Assembly: GCA_041392305.1 (NCBI GenBank)
Contig: JAWKMJ010000011.1
Coordinates: 1-64,000 of the forward strand
From: JAGQYP01 sp041392305
Lineage (GTDB): Bacteria; Bacteroidota; Bacteroidia; Flavobacteriales_D; Crocinitomicaceae
DNA length: 64,000 bases
Direction of reading: 5' to 3'
Shown here: positions 32,245-42,774 of the stretch, in pieces
Position numbering within the stretch: position 1 is the first letter of the stretch
Layout: every line of letters begins with the position of its first letter
Notes under the pieces: model-generated
Told to the model about the DNA's origin: nothing
The model's input: only the letters and a program-made list of their open reading frames with translations
The model's database searches: none
Program-made: the position numbers and the translations under genes

Positions 32245-33516
32245 ATGATGACCATGAAAAATTTATTACTCTATTCTTCCCTTTTTTTATTCGTTGCTTG
32301 TTCTCAGAATGAAAATCTTGAGCAAGTTGAGAATGATCCTCAACCGATAAAAGATCCCAATAGCTATATTGTAGAGGCTTCTAAAGGTGCCGTAATTCAC
32401 ACTGAAAAGGGTTCTGTAATTCGGATTCCTGAACATGCCTTTGTTGATCAAAACGGCAACCCGATTCAGGGCGAAGTGGCTATCCATTTCGAAGAATTTC
32501 ACGATTTTGCTGATATCGCTAGTTCAGGGATTCCTATGTTTTATGATAGTCTCGGAGAAAAATCAGATTTGCGGTCTGCCGGAATGTTTCGTATTGAAGG
32601 GAGCCAAAAAGGACAACCTGTGGAAGTGGCTAAGGGGAAAAAACTTGGTGTAGATCTGGCTTCCATTGAAGATACACCATGTTATAATTTTTACAAACAA
32701 GAAGATAATGGTCAATGGAACTACTTGCATACGGAAAATGCAACCCAACCAGATTCCCTTATTTCGAATGCTATGCCCAAGAATCCGGGTCAGCAAGATT
32801 TGTCCAATGCCATTAGTATTGATATCGACTATACGGATATCCCCGAATTGAATATGTACCGTTCGCTCATCTGGCGATATGTCGGAAATTCGATACCAAA
32901 ATTGATGACTTCCCTGAATCACAAAACGGCCAAAATTATACCCGTAAAGGGAGAGGCGCTTACTTACGAATTACAAGTTCAAAAGGAAGGAAAATTACAC
33001 ACTATGAAAATTCAACCTATTCTTACGGGAAAAGATTTGGATTTAGCACTTTCAAAATATCAACAAACCATTGAAACTATGCAAAGCAATCCCAATTCTA
33101 TATACTACAAACCTAAAGTTGTTAGAAGTGTGGAAATTGATGGGTTTGGAACATATAATTGGGACATCAAAAATAAACGAGAAAAGGACCAAGTGAGTTT
33201 TCCTATGATCGCCAAGGTTGATGGAAAAGTGCCAAGCGAACTCCGCATTAGTTTGATTTCATTTTCGGAGAATATCGTTGTGAATTATACCAAAGAGTCC
33301 CTTAAAGATTTTTCATTCGATCCGAAGTCAAAGAATCTTTTAATTGCGTTTTATGGGAATAACCAGGTTGCTGTTCTTAAATCTGAGAATTTCACCAAAT
33401 GGAAGGGGTTGAATGGACAAAAAGAATATATTACCGTCGATTTTAATTCTAAAAATGGAGGGGTGAACTCAAAAGAGGAACTTAAAAAACTAATCTGTGC
33501 GTCAATAAAGTCATAA
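32245..33516 (+). CDS. Lipoprotein with ZU5-like beta domain
   Basis: A 423-residue lipoprotein (LFLFVACSQ lipobox). ATG codons at 32245, 32248 and 32254 are all possible. After a linker, residues ~45-150 (ASKGAVIHTEKGSVIRIPEHAF, DQNGNPIQGEVAIHFEE, SAGMFRIEGSQKGQPVEV) resemble the beta-sandwich with a PxxAF motif found in Bacteroidota surface lipoproteins, similar to ZU5. The rest is unrecognised. Its stop overlaps the next gene's start by one base (TAATG), so it is probably co-translated with the WG-repeat protein. Confidence 0.75.
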   Translation: MMTMKNLLLYSSLFLFVACSQNENLEQVENDPQPIKDPNSYIVEASKGAVIHTEKGSVIRIPEHAFVDQNGNPIQGEVAIHFEEFHDFADIASSGIPMFYDSLGEKSDLRSAGMFRIEGSQKGQPVEVAKGKKLGVDLASIEDTPCYNFYKQEDNGQWNYLHTENATQPDSLISNAMPKNPGQQDLSNAISIDIDYTDIPELNMYRSLIWRYVGNSIPKLMTSLNHKTAKIIPVKGEALTYELQVQKEGKLHTMKIQPILTGKDLDLALSKYQQTIETMQSNPNSIYYKPKVVRSVEIDGFGTYNWDIKNKREKDQVSFPMIAKVDGKVPSELRISLISFSENIVVNYTKESLKDFSFDPKSKNLLIAFYGNNQVAVLKSENFTKWKGLNGQKEYITVDFNSKNGGVNSKEELKKLICASIKS

Positions 33517-36500
33517 TGCGCGGCCTTTTCGTTTGCATACTGCTTTTAGGCATCGGTTATCTGTTTGCGCAAAATGCTCTTCCATTTCGTGAAGGAGGGA
33601 AGTGGGGATTGATTAATCAAAATAAATCGATTATCATGAGCCCACGCTACGATTTTATTTTCAATTTTAAGAATCTGCAATTTGCCGTTTTTATGAATCA
33701 AGGCAAATATGGTATTGTTCAACAAAATGGGAAGGAGCTGTTGCCTGCGGAATATACGGAAATACAGATTCTAAATCAGCGTTTTTTTGCCTGTCAGTCT
33801 GAAGGATTGTACACTATTATGGATGAAACAAAAAATGTTTTGGCTCCAAGAATCTTTAAAAAAGTTGCTGTGATAGGGAAAGATCTGCTTTTAACTGAAA
33901 ACGATACAACTAAGTTTTTGATTCAGACGAATTTAGGCAAGGTGTATCGAGCTGCGGATTTTCATGTTGAGGTGTTGTCTAATATGGTTGTTCTCTCCAA
34001 AGAAGATAGTTGTGTAGTCCTGAATTATAATCTGGAAGAAATCGCCTTTTCTGGACAAAGAAGGTTTTTTTATTTCGAAGAGAAAATAAACTTTTCAACT
34101 GCAAATTCTGAGTATTCTATCAGCTCGGATTTTTCAGGAAAATTTAGAAGCCTCCATGAGCCTTTCATGAATTTTAATGAGGATAAATCTTGGTATATCG
34201 TCAGGGAAAATGGACAATTTGGGGTTTTTGATCCAATTCAAGATCAATATATTTTAAAAGCTGAATATGACTGGATTGAAGCCCTGAATCAAACATATTT
34301 CAAAGTAAAAAAAGGATCCAACTATGGAGTCATTAATGTCGAAGGAAAATGGTTTCTCCAACCCAAATACAGAAGTGTCTTTGCCTTTTCCAATTCTTTT
34401 TATGTGATTGATGCTGCTTATCACGCAGGTTTAATAAGTGTGTCGGGTAATACGATTATTCCTCTTCAGTACGATTGGATTTCAGATCGAACGGATTTTT
34501 ACGAGGTGGCTCTAAATTCGAAATTAGGCATCTATTCTTTAAATGGGGAGCAGATTGAGCCACCAGTTTATGATGAAATTCGATATGTGGAAGGGGCCTT
34601 TAAGTGCTATGCAGGTCCGGTTAAGAATAGTGCGGGAAAGATTGTGAAATACAAAAAAGTAGTTTCTTTCGATCTTGATGGGAGTCAGGTTTCTGGAAGA
34701 GTAGAGTTTAAGGATGTAGGCATGATCAATATTCGAGATATCTACAGCCGTACAAGCAATTCAGCTCAGGCTCTGGATATGAGCATTGATTCGATCTATA
34801 GATGGAAAAAAGTCCCCCGAAAATTTGTTGTACGCAATCTTTCAATTGAAACCAAAATATGGGGTTTTCGAGACACTACTTTTAGCCGTTTCCTAATTCA
34901 ACCAAAATATGATAAAATTGAACCTTTTCTGGATCGAAACTATACGCTAGCAAAAGTATTCTCACCGACCGGAGATCGAAGCTTGCGCACACCCTTTGGA
35001 AATTTGAACTATGCAAGTGATTATGATCTTGTTGACCATGACAATATTCAGAAGTTACCCAAAATACGAGGTTTTTTGTCCTTGTCTTCCGTGTATCAGG
35101 ATCAACCTTTGATTGAATATTTTACTGGCGATAAATTTGTTTTTGTCTCTACTGATTCACTTAAGGAAATTTCTTATTCCTTTATTGATAAAATAAATCA
35201 AGATCAAACAAGAAGGGTTAATTTTACCGGTGAATATGCGGTTTGTAGTCCACATGATTTACAAATGTTGTCCTATTCAAAATCCTTTATTTCTGAGCTA
35301 AACGGGGCATACAATGATTCTATTCCTTTTGGAAAAAAGAATTCTTTATATCTCCATTATGGCTATAAAGATGTGCCGATAAAAATTCAAGGTGGGAAAT
35401 GGAATTTAGTTGATGAAACTCATTTTAAACTATTGGATGAGGATTTGGATTTTATTGAAAATCCGGTTCGTAAGAAATATTTAGCTGTGAAAAATGGGAA
35501 GTGGGGACTGATTTCAAGGAAAGAGATCAATATTCCATTTCAGTTTTTTGAACTGAAAAGAATGCGAAATTTAGAAGATTCCGTTTTGGTTTCTGCTCAA
35601 AGACAATTTCAAGAATTTATCATAGACAGTTTAGGAAATCGGTATGAAATTCCAACAGGAAGAACCATTCTGAAAAAGGAAGGAGAAGCTGTGATCTTCA
35701 GTGAAAATGGAAAATTTGGTTTACTTGACGAGCAATTGGAGATATTGATTCCCGCCGAATACGGTCGATTAAAACATCTGGATCATAATTGGTTTCGGTA
35801 TAGAAAAAAAGGCAAAATGGGTCTGGTTCACCCCAACGGAAATGTTATTCATCCTGAATATAATGGTTTAACCCCTTTAAGCGAGAATTTTGTGTTATTT
35901 GACTACCGAAAAAAACAAGGATTGATTAACCAGCATGGAGATACACTTTTGCCTCCTTTATACGAAAAAATTGAACTTTTGGATGAGCAACTTTTGGTAT
36001 TGCACAATGGAAAATACGAACTAGTTGATCCAAAGTCAGGGAAAAGTCGAAAATTAAATGGGGAATTCAAAGCGAAATTTAACAATTACTATTTGTTTCA
36101 AAACGAATCAAATCTTTTGATTTATGGCGCAGATTGGAAAGTACACAAAAAGATTACAAAATTCGTTTACGTTGAAAATACAGATGAATTGATCCATCTT
36201 TCTTCAGGTGATCAAAGTGTGTTTTACAATAAAAATTTGGAGCCTATTCAATATGAAAATAAATCTGTCAAACTGTTAGCAGCTTCCTATTATGAAAAGG
36301 AAATAGATCGGGAAAAAGTGATCATGAAAGCAGGGAAGGATAAAACTGTGGATAAAGGAAATATCATCAAAATTGCAGTTTATGGTGATTATTTGGTTTA
36401 CAAAGCCAACGGAAAATTCAGGTTATTCAATACGCAAAATCAGCAGAGATACAATTTTGAAAGTCATCTGGCAAAAGTTGTCTCTTTCCATGAAGATTAT

Positions 36501-36875
36501 TTTATTGTTCAATATACAGATCGTAAAATGGCTTATGTGGACTTGGAAGCTCGACCCATCTATAACAGAGAATTTGAAGAGTGTAGTCCCTTTAACAGTG
36601 GCTATGCGATCGTGAAAGAAGCAGATGAGACCAAGATTTTTTTTCGTGATGGACGTATGATTGAAGGAATGGTCTACCATTTGATTCGTCCTCTGATCGG
36701 CGGATTTTTTAAAGCCCAACTTCTTAAACAATACGGTCTCGTGTCTGAAAATAAAGGTGTTTTGGTAGAAGCTGAGTACGATCGAATTCAATTCTCTAAC
36801 GGAACTATCGTGCAGTTAGTCAAAGATGGAGATGTGTTTTACTACGATTTTAGTAGGGAGGTTTTTATTAAGTAG
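33516..36875 (+). CDS. Giant exported WG-repeat protein
   Basis: A 1119-residue protein with a signal peptide (GLFVCILLLGIGYLFAQN) and at least ten WG/KWG repeats. Each repeat is a short beta hairpin: e.g. GKWGLINQNKSIIMSPRYD, GKYGIVQQNGKELLPAEY, NYGVINVEGKWFLQPKY, KQGLINQHGDTLLPPLYE, KYGL/QYGLVSENKGVLVEAEYD. Such repeats form elongated beta-propeller-like surfaces that bind proteins or glycans. Some central repeats are diverged. It is probably periplasmic or on the cell surface, in an operon with the lipoprotein before it. Binding target unknown. Confidence 0.85.
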   Translation: MRGLFVCILLLGIGYLFAQNALPFREGGKWGLINQNKSIIMSPRYDFIFNFKNLQFAVFMNQGKYGIVQQNGKELLPAEYTEIQILNQRFFACQSEGLYTIMDETKNVLAPRIFKKVAVIGKDLLLTENDTTKFLIQTNLGKVYRAADFHVEVLSNMVVLSKEDSCVVLNYNLEEIAFSGQRRFFYFEEKINFSTANSEYSISSDFSGKFRSLHEPFMNFNEDKSWYIVRENGQFGVFDPIQDQYILKAEYDWIEALNQTYFKVKKGSNYGVINVEGKWFLQPKYRSVFAFSNSFYVIDAAYHAGLISVSGNTIIPLQYDWISDRTDFYEVALNSKLGIYSLNGEQIEPPVYDEIRYVEGAFKCYAGPVKNSAGKIVKYKKVVSFDLDGSQVSGRVEFKDVGMINIRDIYSRTSNSAQALDMSIDSIYRWKKVPRKFVVRNLSIETKIWGFRDTTFSRFLIQPKYDKIEPFLDRNYTLAKVFSPTGDRSLRTPFGNLNYASDYDLVDHDNIQKLPKIRGFLSLSSVYQDQPLIEYFTGDKFVFVSTDSLKEISYSFIDKINQDQTRRVNFTGEYAVCSPHDLQMLSYSKSFISELNGAYNDSIPFGKKNSLYLHYGYKDVPIKIQGGKWNLVDETHFKLLDEDLDFIENPVRKKYLAVKNGKWGLISRKEINIPFQFFELKRMRNLEDSVLVSAQRQFQEFIIDSLGNRYEIPTGRTILKKEGEAVIFSENGKFGLLDEQLEILIPAEYGRLKHLDHNWFRYRKKGKMGLVHPNGNVIHPEYNGLTPLSENFVLFDYRKKQGLINQHGDTLLPPLYEKIELLDEQLLVLHNGKYELVDPKSGKSRKLNGEFKAKFNNYYLFQNESNLLIYGADWKVHKKITKFVYVENTDELIHLSSGDQSVFYNKNLEPIQYENKSVKLLAASYYEKEIDREKVIMKAGKDKTVDKGNIIKIAVYGDYLVYKANGKFRLFNTQNQQRYNFESHLAKVVSFHEDYFIVQYTDRKMAYVDLEARPIYNREFEECSPFNSGYAIVKEADETKIFFRDGRMIEGMVYHLIRPLIGGFFKAQLLKQYGLVSENKGVLVEAEYDRIQFSNGTIVQLVKDGDVFYYDFSREVFIK

Positions 36876-36911
36876 GTTTAGGATTGGAATATAACATAAA
36901 TAACATTGCTA

Positions 36912-37211
36912 CTATTCATCCTCCTCATTCAATTCTCCTCTTGATTCCACACATTTCCGGATGGCTTCCTGAACATAGTGCTGCGCTTTTTCATTATCAC
37001 CACATTTACTCAAAAGCATCTTATTTAGAATTTCTTTGCATTCTTGCGGATTGCTTTCTTCATGAAGATCAGCATTCATCATGCATTCGCAATACATGGC
37101 AGAAGCAGCATCTAAATCGGGCTTCATTTCATCGAATTCTTTTCGCGATTCTGTGTTTCCACATGATCCCATAAAAAAAGTAACTGCTATGATATAAAAA
37201 AGTCTGTGCAT
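36912..37211 (-). CDS. Small cysteine-containing lipoprotein
   Basis: A 99-residue lipoprotein (FMGSCG, Cys17). The mature part has four more Cys residues (MYCECMM, PQECKEIL, LSKCGD, IRKCVES) spaced along helices, probably forming disulfides. It is convergent with the WG-repeat gene and ends ~36 bases from it. Function unknown. Confidence 0.7.
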   Translation of the reverse strand: MHRLFYIIAVTFFMGSCGNTESRKEFDEMKPDLDAASAMYCECMMNADLHEESNPQECKEILNKMLLSKCGDNEKAQHYVQEAIRKCVESRGELNEEDE

Positions 37212-37257
37212 GAATTGAATATAAAAATAAGCAATATTAAAATTTTCTTAAAATCTA

Positions 37258-37286
37258 TTGCTTTTAAATTTCTTGCCCTATTTTTG
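37258..37286 (+). promoter_or_regulatory. Bacteroidota promoter before the DPP-IV-like gene
   Basis: TTG at 37258-37260, 18-base spacer, TATTTTTG (perfect TAnnTTTG) at 37279-37286. This is the best full -33/-7 match in the window and predicts a leader of about 40 bases before ATG 37330. Confidence 0.65.
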
Positions 37287-37329
37287 AATTTCCCTGTTGC
37301 CAGCGGATTTCGTTTTAAAATTAATAATC

Positions 37330-39453
37330 ATGATGAGAAATATTTTTACCCTATTCTTACTTTCTATATTGATCAGTCCTATTTGGGCACAAAATGAATT
37401 GTCTCTGGCAGATGCCGTAAGTCAGCAGTACCGGAAATTTTATCCCGAACACATTACTGGTTTTAAGTGGATTCCTGGTACCAGTATGTATTCTAATATC
37501 GAAGGATATATGTCGGTGGATATTCATGATTCGAAAGGAGTAGGGATTGAAAAAATTAGTATTCAACAACTCAATTCAGCTTGTGGCACATCTTTCCCTT
37601 ATATTGGAAATGTAGATTGGATTAACTCAGAAGAGTTTTATGTATTCGATGGTAAATCCTATTTTAAATACAATTGGAAAAAGAAATCGGGGGAAAAGGT
37701 AGCTCGGTCTAAATTCGATTTTGAAAATGATCAAATTCAAGTTCAAACTGGTAGAGTAGCGCATACACATGAGAATAATCTCTATGTAACAGAAAAAGAG
37801 ATTACAGTAAATGTGACTGATTTTTCTGATCGAAATCTAGTGTCAGGTCAAGCTATTGCACGTTCTGAATTTGGAATTACTAATGGAATATTTTGGTCTC
37901 CAAATGGAAACAAATTGGCTTTTTACCAAAAAGACGAGTCTAATGTAGGAGATTACCCATTGTTAGATATTACTGAGACTCCTGGTAAATTGAATTCCAT
38001 TAAATATCCAATGGCTGGACAAGGCACTGAAAAAGCCAAAGTTGGAATTTTCGATGTGGCTACTAAAAAGGTTGTTTATCTCGAGTTTAAGGGAGGTGAA
38101 GAACACTACTATACAAATTTAGCTTGGACTCCAGATGAGAAAAAAATTCTCGTTGCGGAGTTGAATCGTGAGCAAAATCACATGCATTTAAATGTGTACG
38201 ATGCACAAACAGGAAAATTTTTGGAGACCTTGTTTGAAGAAAAACATGAGAAGTATGTGGAACCTGAACATCCTGCTTTCTTCCTTCCAGAAAATGCTTC
38301 TAAGTTTGTTTGGGTGACTGAAAAAGATGGATTCAATAATTTGTACTTGTTCGACATGCAAACCAAAAAGGAAACACAGCTTACCAAAAACAGATGGGTA
38401 GTCAAAGAAGTATTGGAGGTGACAAGCAAAGGGGTGTACTTTACTGGAACTGGAGAAGATCCTAAAGCCACACATTTGTTTTATGTTGATTTTAATGGCA
38501 AGCAAACGCAAATTACAAGCCAAAGTGGGACACATAGTGTAGTGCTTAACTTGGAAAAAGGGTTGATTTTTGATCAGTTTTCTGATATCAATACTCCAAA
38601 TGTAGCTCAGATCATCAATACCAAAGGAAAGGTGATGAAGGAACTTGTAAGAGCAAAAAATCCATTCGAAACTTTCAAGATCACTATGGGTAAGGCGGAA
38701 TATGGTTGGATTAAGGCAAAAGATGAAACAAGTTTGGCTTATCGTCTAATCAAACCTTCCAATTTTGATGAATCGAAAAAGTACCCAGTTTTGGTTTATG
38801 TGTATGGCGGACCTCATGCACAATTGGTTACAGATTCATGGCTTGGAGGCGCAAGTTTATGGATGTACTGGATGGCCGAACAAGGGTATTTGGTTTTTAC
38901 AGTAGATGGAAGAGGTTCGGCGAATAGAGGGCGAGATTTTGAGAATGTGATCCATAGAAATCTTGGGAAACACGAGATTGAAGACCAAATGGCAGGAGTT
39001 GAGTATTTGAAGTCTTTACCTTATGTGAATGCAGGCAAAATGGCGGTACATGGATGGAGTTTCGGTGGATTTATGACCATTTCCATGATGCTCAAAAAAC
39101 CAGGTGTTTTCAATGCGGGTGTTGCAGGAGGACCAGTAACGGATTGGTCATATTATGAGGTGATGTATGGGGAGAGATATATGGATACACCAGATGAAAA
39201 CCCTGATGGTTACAAAGAGACTGCACTTCGAAATCATGTTGATAATTTGCAAGGAAAATTGATGCTCATTCATGGTACGGCCGACAATGTTGTTGTTATG
39301 CAACATAGTTTAGATTTGATTAAAAATTTTATTGAAAATGGTAAACAAGTGGATTTCTTCCCTTATCCAATGCACGAACACAATGTATATGGTAAAGACA
39401 GAATCCACCTAATGCAAAAAGTTTTAGATTACATAATTATTAACAATAAATAA
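37330..39453 (+). CDS. S9 family prolyl peptidase (dipeptidyl peptidase IV-like)
   Basis: A 707-residue exported serine peptidase. Signal peptide MRNIFTLFLLSILISPIWAQN, then a beta-propeller (residues ~30-450) and a C-terminal alpha/beta-hydrolase domain. The catalytic triad is visible: Ser577 in HGWSFGGFM, Asp652 in HGTADNVV, His684 in MHEHNVYG. Enzymes of this type remove dipeptides after Pro or Ala and help peptide utilisation. ATG 37330 or 37333 starts the signal peptide; the upstream in-frame start is rejected. Confidence 0.92.
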   Translation: MMRNIFTLFLLSILISPIWAQNELSLADAVSQQYRKFYPEHITGFKWIPGTSMYSNIEGYMSVDIHDSKGVGIEKISIQQLNSACGTSFPYIGNVDWINSEEFYVFDGKSYFKYNWKKKSGEKVARSKFDFENDQIQVQTGRVAHTHENNLYVTEKEITVNVTDFSDRNLVSGQAIARSEFGITNGIFWSPNGNKLAFYQKDESNVGDYPLLDITETPGKLNSIKYPMAGQGTEKAKVGIFDVATKKVVYLEFKGGEEHYYTNLAWTPDEKKILVAELNREQNHMHLNVYDAQTGKFLETLFEEKHEKYVEPEHPAFFLPENASKFVWVTEKDGFNNLYLFDMQTKKETQLTKNRWVVKEVLEVTSKGVYFTGTGEDPKATHLFYVDFNGKQTQITSQSGTHSVVLNLEKGLIFDQFSDINTPNVAQIINTKGKVMKELVRAKNPFETFKITMGKAEYGWIKAKDETSLAYRLIKPSNFDESKKYPVLVYVYGGPHAQLVTDSWLGGASLWMYWMAEQGYLVFTVDGRGSANRGRDFENVIHRNLGKHEIEDQMAGVEYLKSLPYVNAGKMAVHGWSFGGFMTISMMLKKPGVFNAGVAGGPVTDWSYYEVMYGERYMDTPDENPDGYKETALRNHVDNLQGKLMLIHGTADNVVVMQHSLDLIKNFIENGKQVDFFPYPMHEHNVYGKDRIHLMQKVLDYIIINNK

Positions 39454-39463
39454 ATAACAGAAA

Positions 39464-40009
39464 ATGAAAAAGTTAGGATTGTCATTTTTAGCTCTTGCTG
39501 CACTTGTATTGGTTTCTTGTGGAGGTGAAGAGAAAAAAGAAGAAAAAAAGGAAGCAAAAAAAGAAGTGGCTAGCGATCAAGGAGAAGAAAGTATTGAGGC
39601 TCCTAAAGAAGTTGCAATGGTTGAAATGGATTTGTCTGAACACGGATACCCATTAACGATCATGGTTCCAGAAGGAGCTACTTTTGAAAAAGGAAAATTC
39701 GACGATGCAATTAAAACAGCCGATGGAAAATTCGCTATTACAATCGAAACGATGGATTGGGCAAAGGATGAGGCATTAGAAGAAGCCAAGAAAAATGATG
39801 TGAATAAACTGAAAGAAATTTTAGAAGAATCTGAAAACGGTTATTTTATCCAAACAGAAGTTATGGGAAAAGACGATTTCCACATGTACATGTCTTTCCC
39901 TGCTGAAGAGGATGATCTATACATTTTTCAAAACGAAAAAGGTGCGATGAGAACTAAAGCAGAAGCTACAACCATGTACGAAAGCTTAAAGTCGATCAAA
40001 CAGAAATAA
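39464..40009 (+). CDS. Lipoprotein with Lys/Glu linker
   Basis: A 181-residue lipoprotein (LVSCGGEEKKEEKK; Cys19) with a highly charged tether, then a compact domain of ~115 residues (YPLTIMVPEGATFEKGKFDDAI and on) of unknown family. It starts 10 bases after the peptidase and is probably co-transcribed with it. The downstream hairpin is a terminator and also the first unit of the repeat family that fills the next gap. Confidence 0.75.
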   Translation: MKKLGLSFLALAALVLVSCGGEEKKEEKKEAKKEVASDQGEESIEAPKEVAMVEMDLSEHGYPLTIMVPEGATFEKGKFDDAIKTADGKFAITIETMDWAKDEALEEAKKNDVNKLKEILEESENGYFIQTEVMGKDDFHMYMSFPAEEDDLYIFQNEKGAMRTKAEATTMYESLKSIKQK

Positions 40010-40542
40010 AATTAGCTGCGCAGGATTCCCAAGTCCTGCGCTTTTATTTAGATTGCCAGATACCAGATACCAGATACCAGATACCAGATACCAGATCCAA
40101 GACGAAGCTGCGAAGGATTCCCAAATCCTGCGCAAAACAGGAGTGAATAAGACTCTAGATTTTCAGATTCCAGAAGCAAGACACCAGACAAAGCTGCGGA
40201 GGATTCCCAAATCCTGTGCAAAACAGGAGTGAATAAGACTCTAGATATTCAGATTCCAGATACCAGATCCAAGACAATGCTGCGGAGGATTCCCAAATCC
40301 TGCGCAAAATAGGAGAGAATAAGATACTAGACTCCAGACACCAGATTCAAGACTATTTTTTAAATCTGTAAATCTAAAAGTCTGATAATCTTTCAGTCTT
40401 GCAATCTGGCATCTAGAAATCCAAATATCCAAAAGTCCAAACCCCACCACCTTATTTTGAAAAACCATTTTGTTTAAGGATAACTTCCAAATTCATTTTC
40501 AATAAAATCTCTTATTTTAGTCCGACTAGGAGAAATGGAACT
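40010..40542. repeat. Repeat-filled intergenic region, array 1
   Basis: 533 bases without a gene. Contents: a terminator hairpin (GCGCAGGA 40018-40025, TCCTGCGC 40034-40041, T-run); six tandem CCAGATA units at about 40056-40097; three copies of a head unit with core GGATTCCCAAATCCTGCGC starting GCTGCG at 40107, 40193 and 40279 (period exactly 86 bp); then purine-type arm words (CTAGAC, CCAGAC, CAAGAC) up to ~40352, a T-run, and complementary words (GTCTGATAATC, GTCTTGCAATCTGG) to ~40420. Confidence 0.85.
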
Positions 40543-42774
40543 ATGGAAACAAATCGAAAGGAATACACTTTTTGTAGAATTTGCGAATCTTTATGTGGAT
40601 TAGAGGTTGAGTTTGAAGGGGATCAGATTAAAAAAATTCTACCGGATACTGAGCATGTTACGACAAGAGGTTTTGCCTGCCCTAAAGGTTTGAAACAACA
40701 TCATCTGTTCAATTCTCCAGATCGATTAAAATTTCCGATGAAACGAATCGGAAAAGAGTGGATTCGGATCTCTTGGGACCAGGCCATGGCTGAAATTGGT
40801 GTCAAAGTAAAAAAAATTCGAAAAGAATATTCTCCACAATCGATTGGAATGTATGTGGGAACAGCGGCCGGATTTTCGGTATTGCATCCCGTTTTTGCTC
40901 AAGGTTTTATGGATGCGATTGGTTCAAAAAGTATGTATGCTTCGGCAACACAAGATTGTTCCAATAAATTTGCAGTTTCGGAACACATGTATGGTTTTCC
41001 TTTTACTTTGCCACATCCAGATATTTTAAATACAAATTGCTTTATCGTGGTAGGAGCCAACCCCGTGGTTTCCAAATGGTCTTTTCTTCAAGTGCCTAAT
41101 CCGAGTCTCCATCTAAAAGAAATGGAAAGAAGGGGATGCAAATTGTATTTCGTAGATCCAAGAAAAACGGAATCAGCTAAGGTCGCTGGACAACACATTT
41201 TTATTCGTCCGGGTACGGATGTCTACTTCTATTTGGCTTTTCTCAATGAATTAATCCGAATTGGTGGGGTAGATGAATCGAGGGTGCAAGAATACATGAA
41301 GAATTTTGATGAGATTAAAAAAGCTTGTGCAGAATGGACTCCGGAAAAAGCGGAAAAAGTTACGCAAATGCCTGCAGATACCCTTCGTCAAATGGTGGCA
41401 GATTACCATCAGGCTGATGGAGCTTCTCTTTATTGTTCAACGGGAGTGAACATGGGAGGAATGGGAGTGCTCGCCTTCTGGATTCAAGAAGTGATCAATG
41501 CGGTGAGTGGAAATTTGGATAGAAAAGGAGGGACTCTTGTTGGAAAAGGGGTTATCGATTTCCCAAAGTTTGGCGCTAAAAATGGCTTACTCATGCAAGA
41601 TGCTCGATCACGAATCGGAAATCATAGAAAGGTAAATGATGCTTATCCTGGAGGTGTCCTTGCAGATGAAATACTAACTCCAGGTGAAGGCCAACTCAAA
41701 GCCATGTTCATCACTGGGGGTAATCCTTTGATCACCATGGCAAACAGTAATAAATTGAGGAAAGCTTTTCAGGAACTGGAACTTTTGGTAACGCTGGATA
41801 TCCTACCCAATGAAACGGGATCCTTGGCGCATTACATGTTGCCTTGTACTTCTCCTTTAGAGCGTTCAGATCTTCCTTTTATTTTTCCTTTGATGCTCGG
41901 ATTACAAACCAAACCCTACTTACAAGCGACCAAACCAATTCTTCCCCCAGTAGGAGAAGTTCGAGATGAAGCTACGATCTATCTGGATTTGTGCAAAGCA
42001 AGTGGAGTCAATTTATTTGGTAGTCGAGTGGCTCAATTGTTCATGGAGAATCTTAAAAAGTTGAGGTCTTTCAGACAAAAAGAAGATGAACAACCTGCTC
42101 TTCCTCAAGAATTTTTGTTGCATCTTTTGTTGAAAGTTACTGGTCAACCAGGATTTAAAAAGATCCTGAAAAATCGCCATGGTTTGATGCGCAATCCACA
42201 TGAAATTGGAAGTTTTCTGGGAAGTAGAGTTTATACAAACGATCAGAAGGTAGACTTGTCTCCGAAAGTGTTAATGGATCAATTTAAGAAGATTGAAGAT
42301 GAATATGATAAAGAGCTAAACAGTGCGCATATATTCAAACTGATTACGAAAAGACATGTAAATACCCATAATTCCTGGACGCATAACTTTGAGGAGTTTG
42401 TTAGTGGAGAGTTCCACACGAATTATTTGTACATCCATCCAAGCGATGCAGCTGAATTAGGACTGGAAAACAAAGACCTGGTAGATGTGTCGTCTAAAAC
42501 GGCTACGGTGCGCTTACCAGTGAAGTTCTTGGAAGATCTCATGCCCAAAACAGTTGCCCTTCCTCATGGTTGGGGTCATCAGTCGAGCAGACAAAAAGTT
42601 GCAAACAAAACAAAAGGAGTCAATGTTAATGTGCTCGCCGCAGACGGACCCGATCAAATAGAAGAAGTCTCAGGTATGGCCCATCTAACAGGAATTCCAG
42701 TGAAAATTGAAAAAGCCAAGGGTAAACAAGCACACTCCTGGTCTGGATTGGAGCAAGATATTTTGGAAGTTTGA
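40543..42774 (+). CDS. Molybdopterin-dependent oxidoreductase, DMSO reductase family
   Basis: A 743-residue enzyme. N-terminal [4Fe-4S] ligands C-x2-C-x3-C (FCRICESLC) with a fourth Cys in GFACPKG; the molybdenum ligand is probably the Cys in ATQDCSNKF; bis-MGD binding signatures are FVDPRKT, FITGGNPL and LPHGWGHQSS near the end. No Tat signal, so it should be cytoplasmic. No electron-transfer subunit, chaperone or cofactor gene is next to it. It resembles solitary BisC/formate-dehydrogenase-like proteins of unknown substrate. It is bracketed on both sides by the same repeat family. Confidence 0.9.
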   Translation: METNRKEYTFCRICESLCGLEVEFEGDQIKKILPDTEHVTTRGFACPKGLKQHHLFNSPDRLKFPMKRIGKEWIRISWDQAMAEIGVKVKKIRKEYSPQSIGMYVGTAAGFSVLHPVFAQGFMDAIGSKSMYASATQDCSNKFAVSEHMYGFPFTLPHPDILNTNCFIVVGANPVVSKWSFLQVPNPSLHLKEMERRGCKLYFVDPRKTESAKVAGQHIFIRPGTDVYFYLAFLNELIRIGGVDESRVQEYMKNFDEIKKACAEWTPEKAEKVTQMPADTLRQMVADYHQADGASLYCSTGVNMGGMGVLAFWIQEVINAVSGNLDRKGGTLVGKGVIDFPKFGAKNGLLMQDARSRIGNHRKVNDAYPGGVLADEILTPGEGQLKAMFITGGNPLITMANSNKLRKAFQELELLVTLDILPNETGSLAHYMLPCTSPLERSDLPFIFPLMLGLQTKPYLQATKPILPPVGEVRDEATIYLDLCKASGVNLFGSRVAQLFMENLKKLRSFRQKEDEQPALPQEFLLHLLLKVTGQPGFKKILKNRHGLMRNPHEIGSFLGSRVYTNDQKVDLSPKVLMDQFKKIEDEYDKELNSAHIFKLITKRHVNTHNSWTHNFEEFVSGEFHTNYLYIHPSDAAELGLENKDLVDVSSKTATVRLPVKFLEDLMPKTVALPHGWGHQSSRQKVANKTKGVNVNVLAADGPDQIEEVSGMAHLTGIPVKIEKAKGKQAHSWSGLEQDILEV

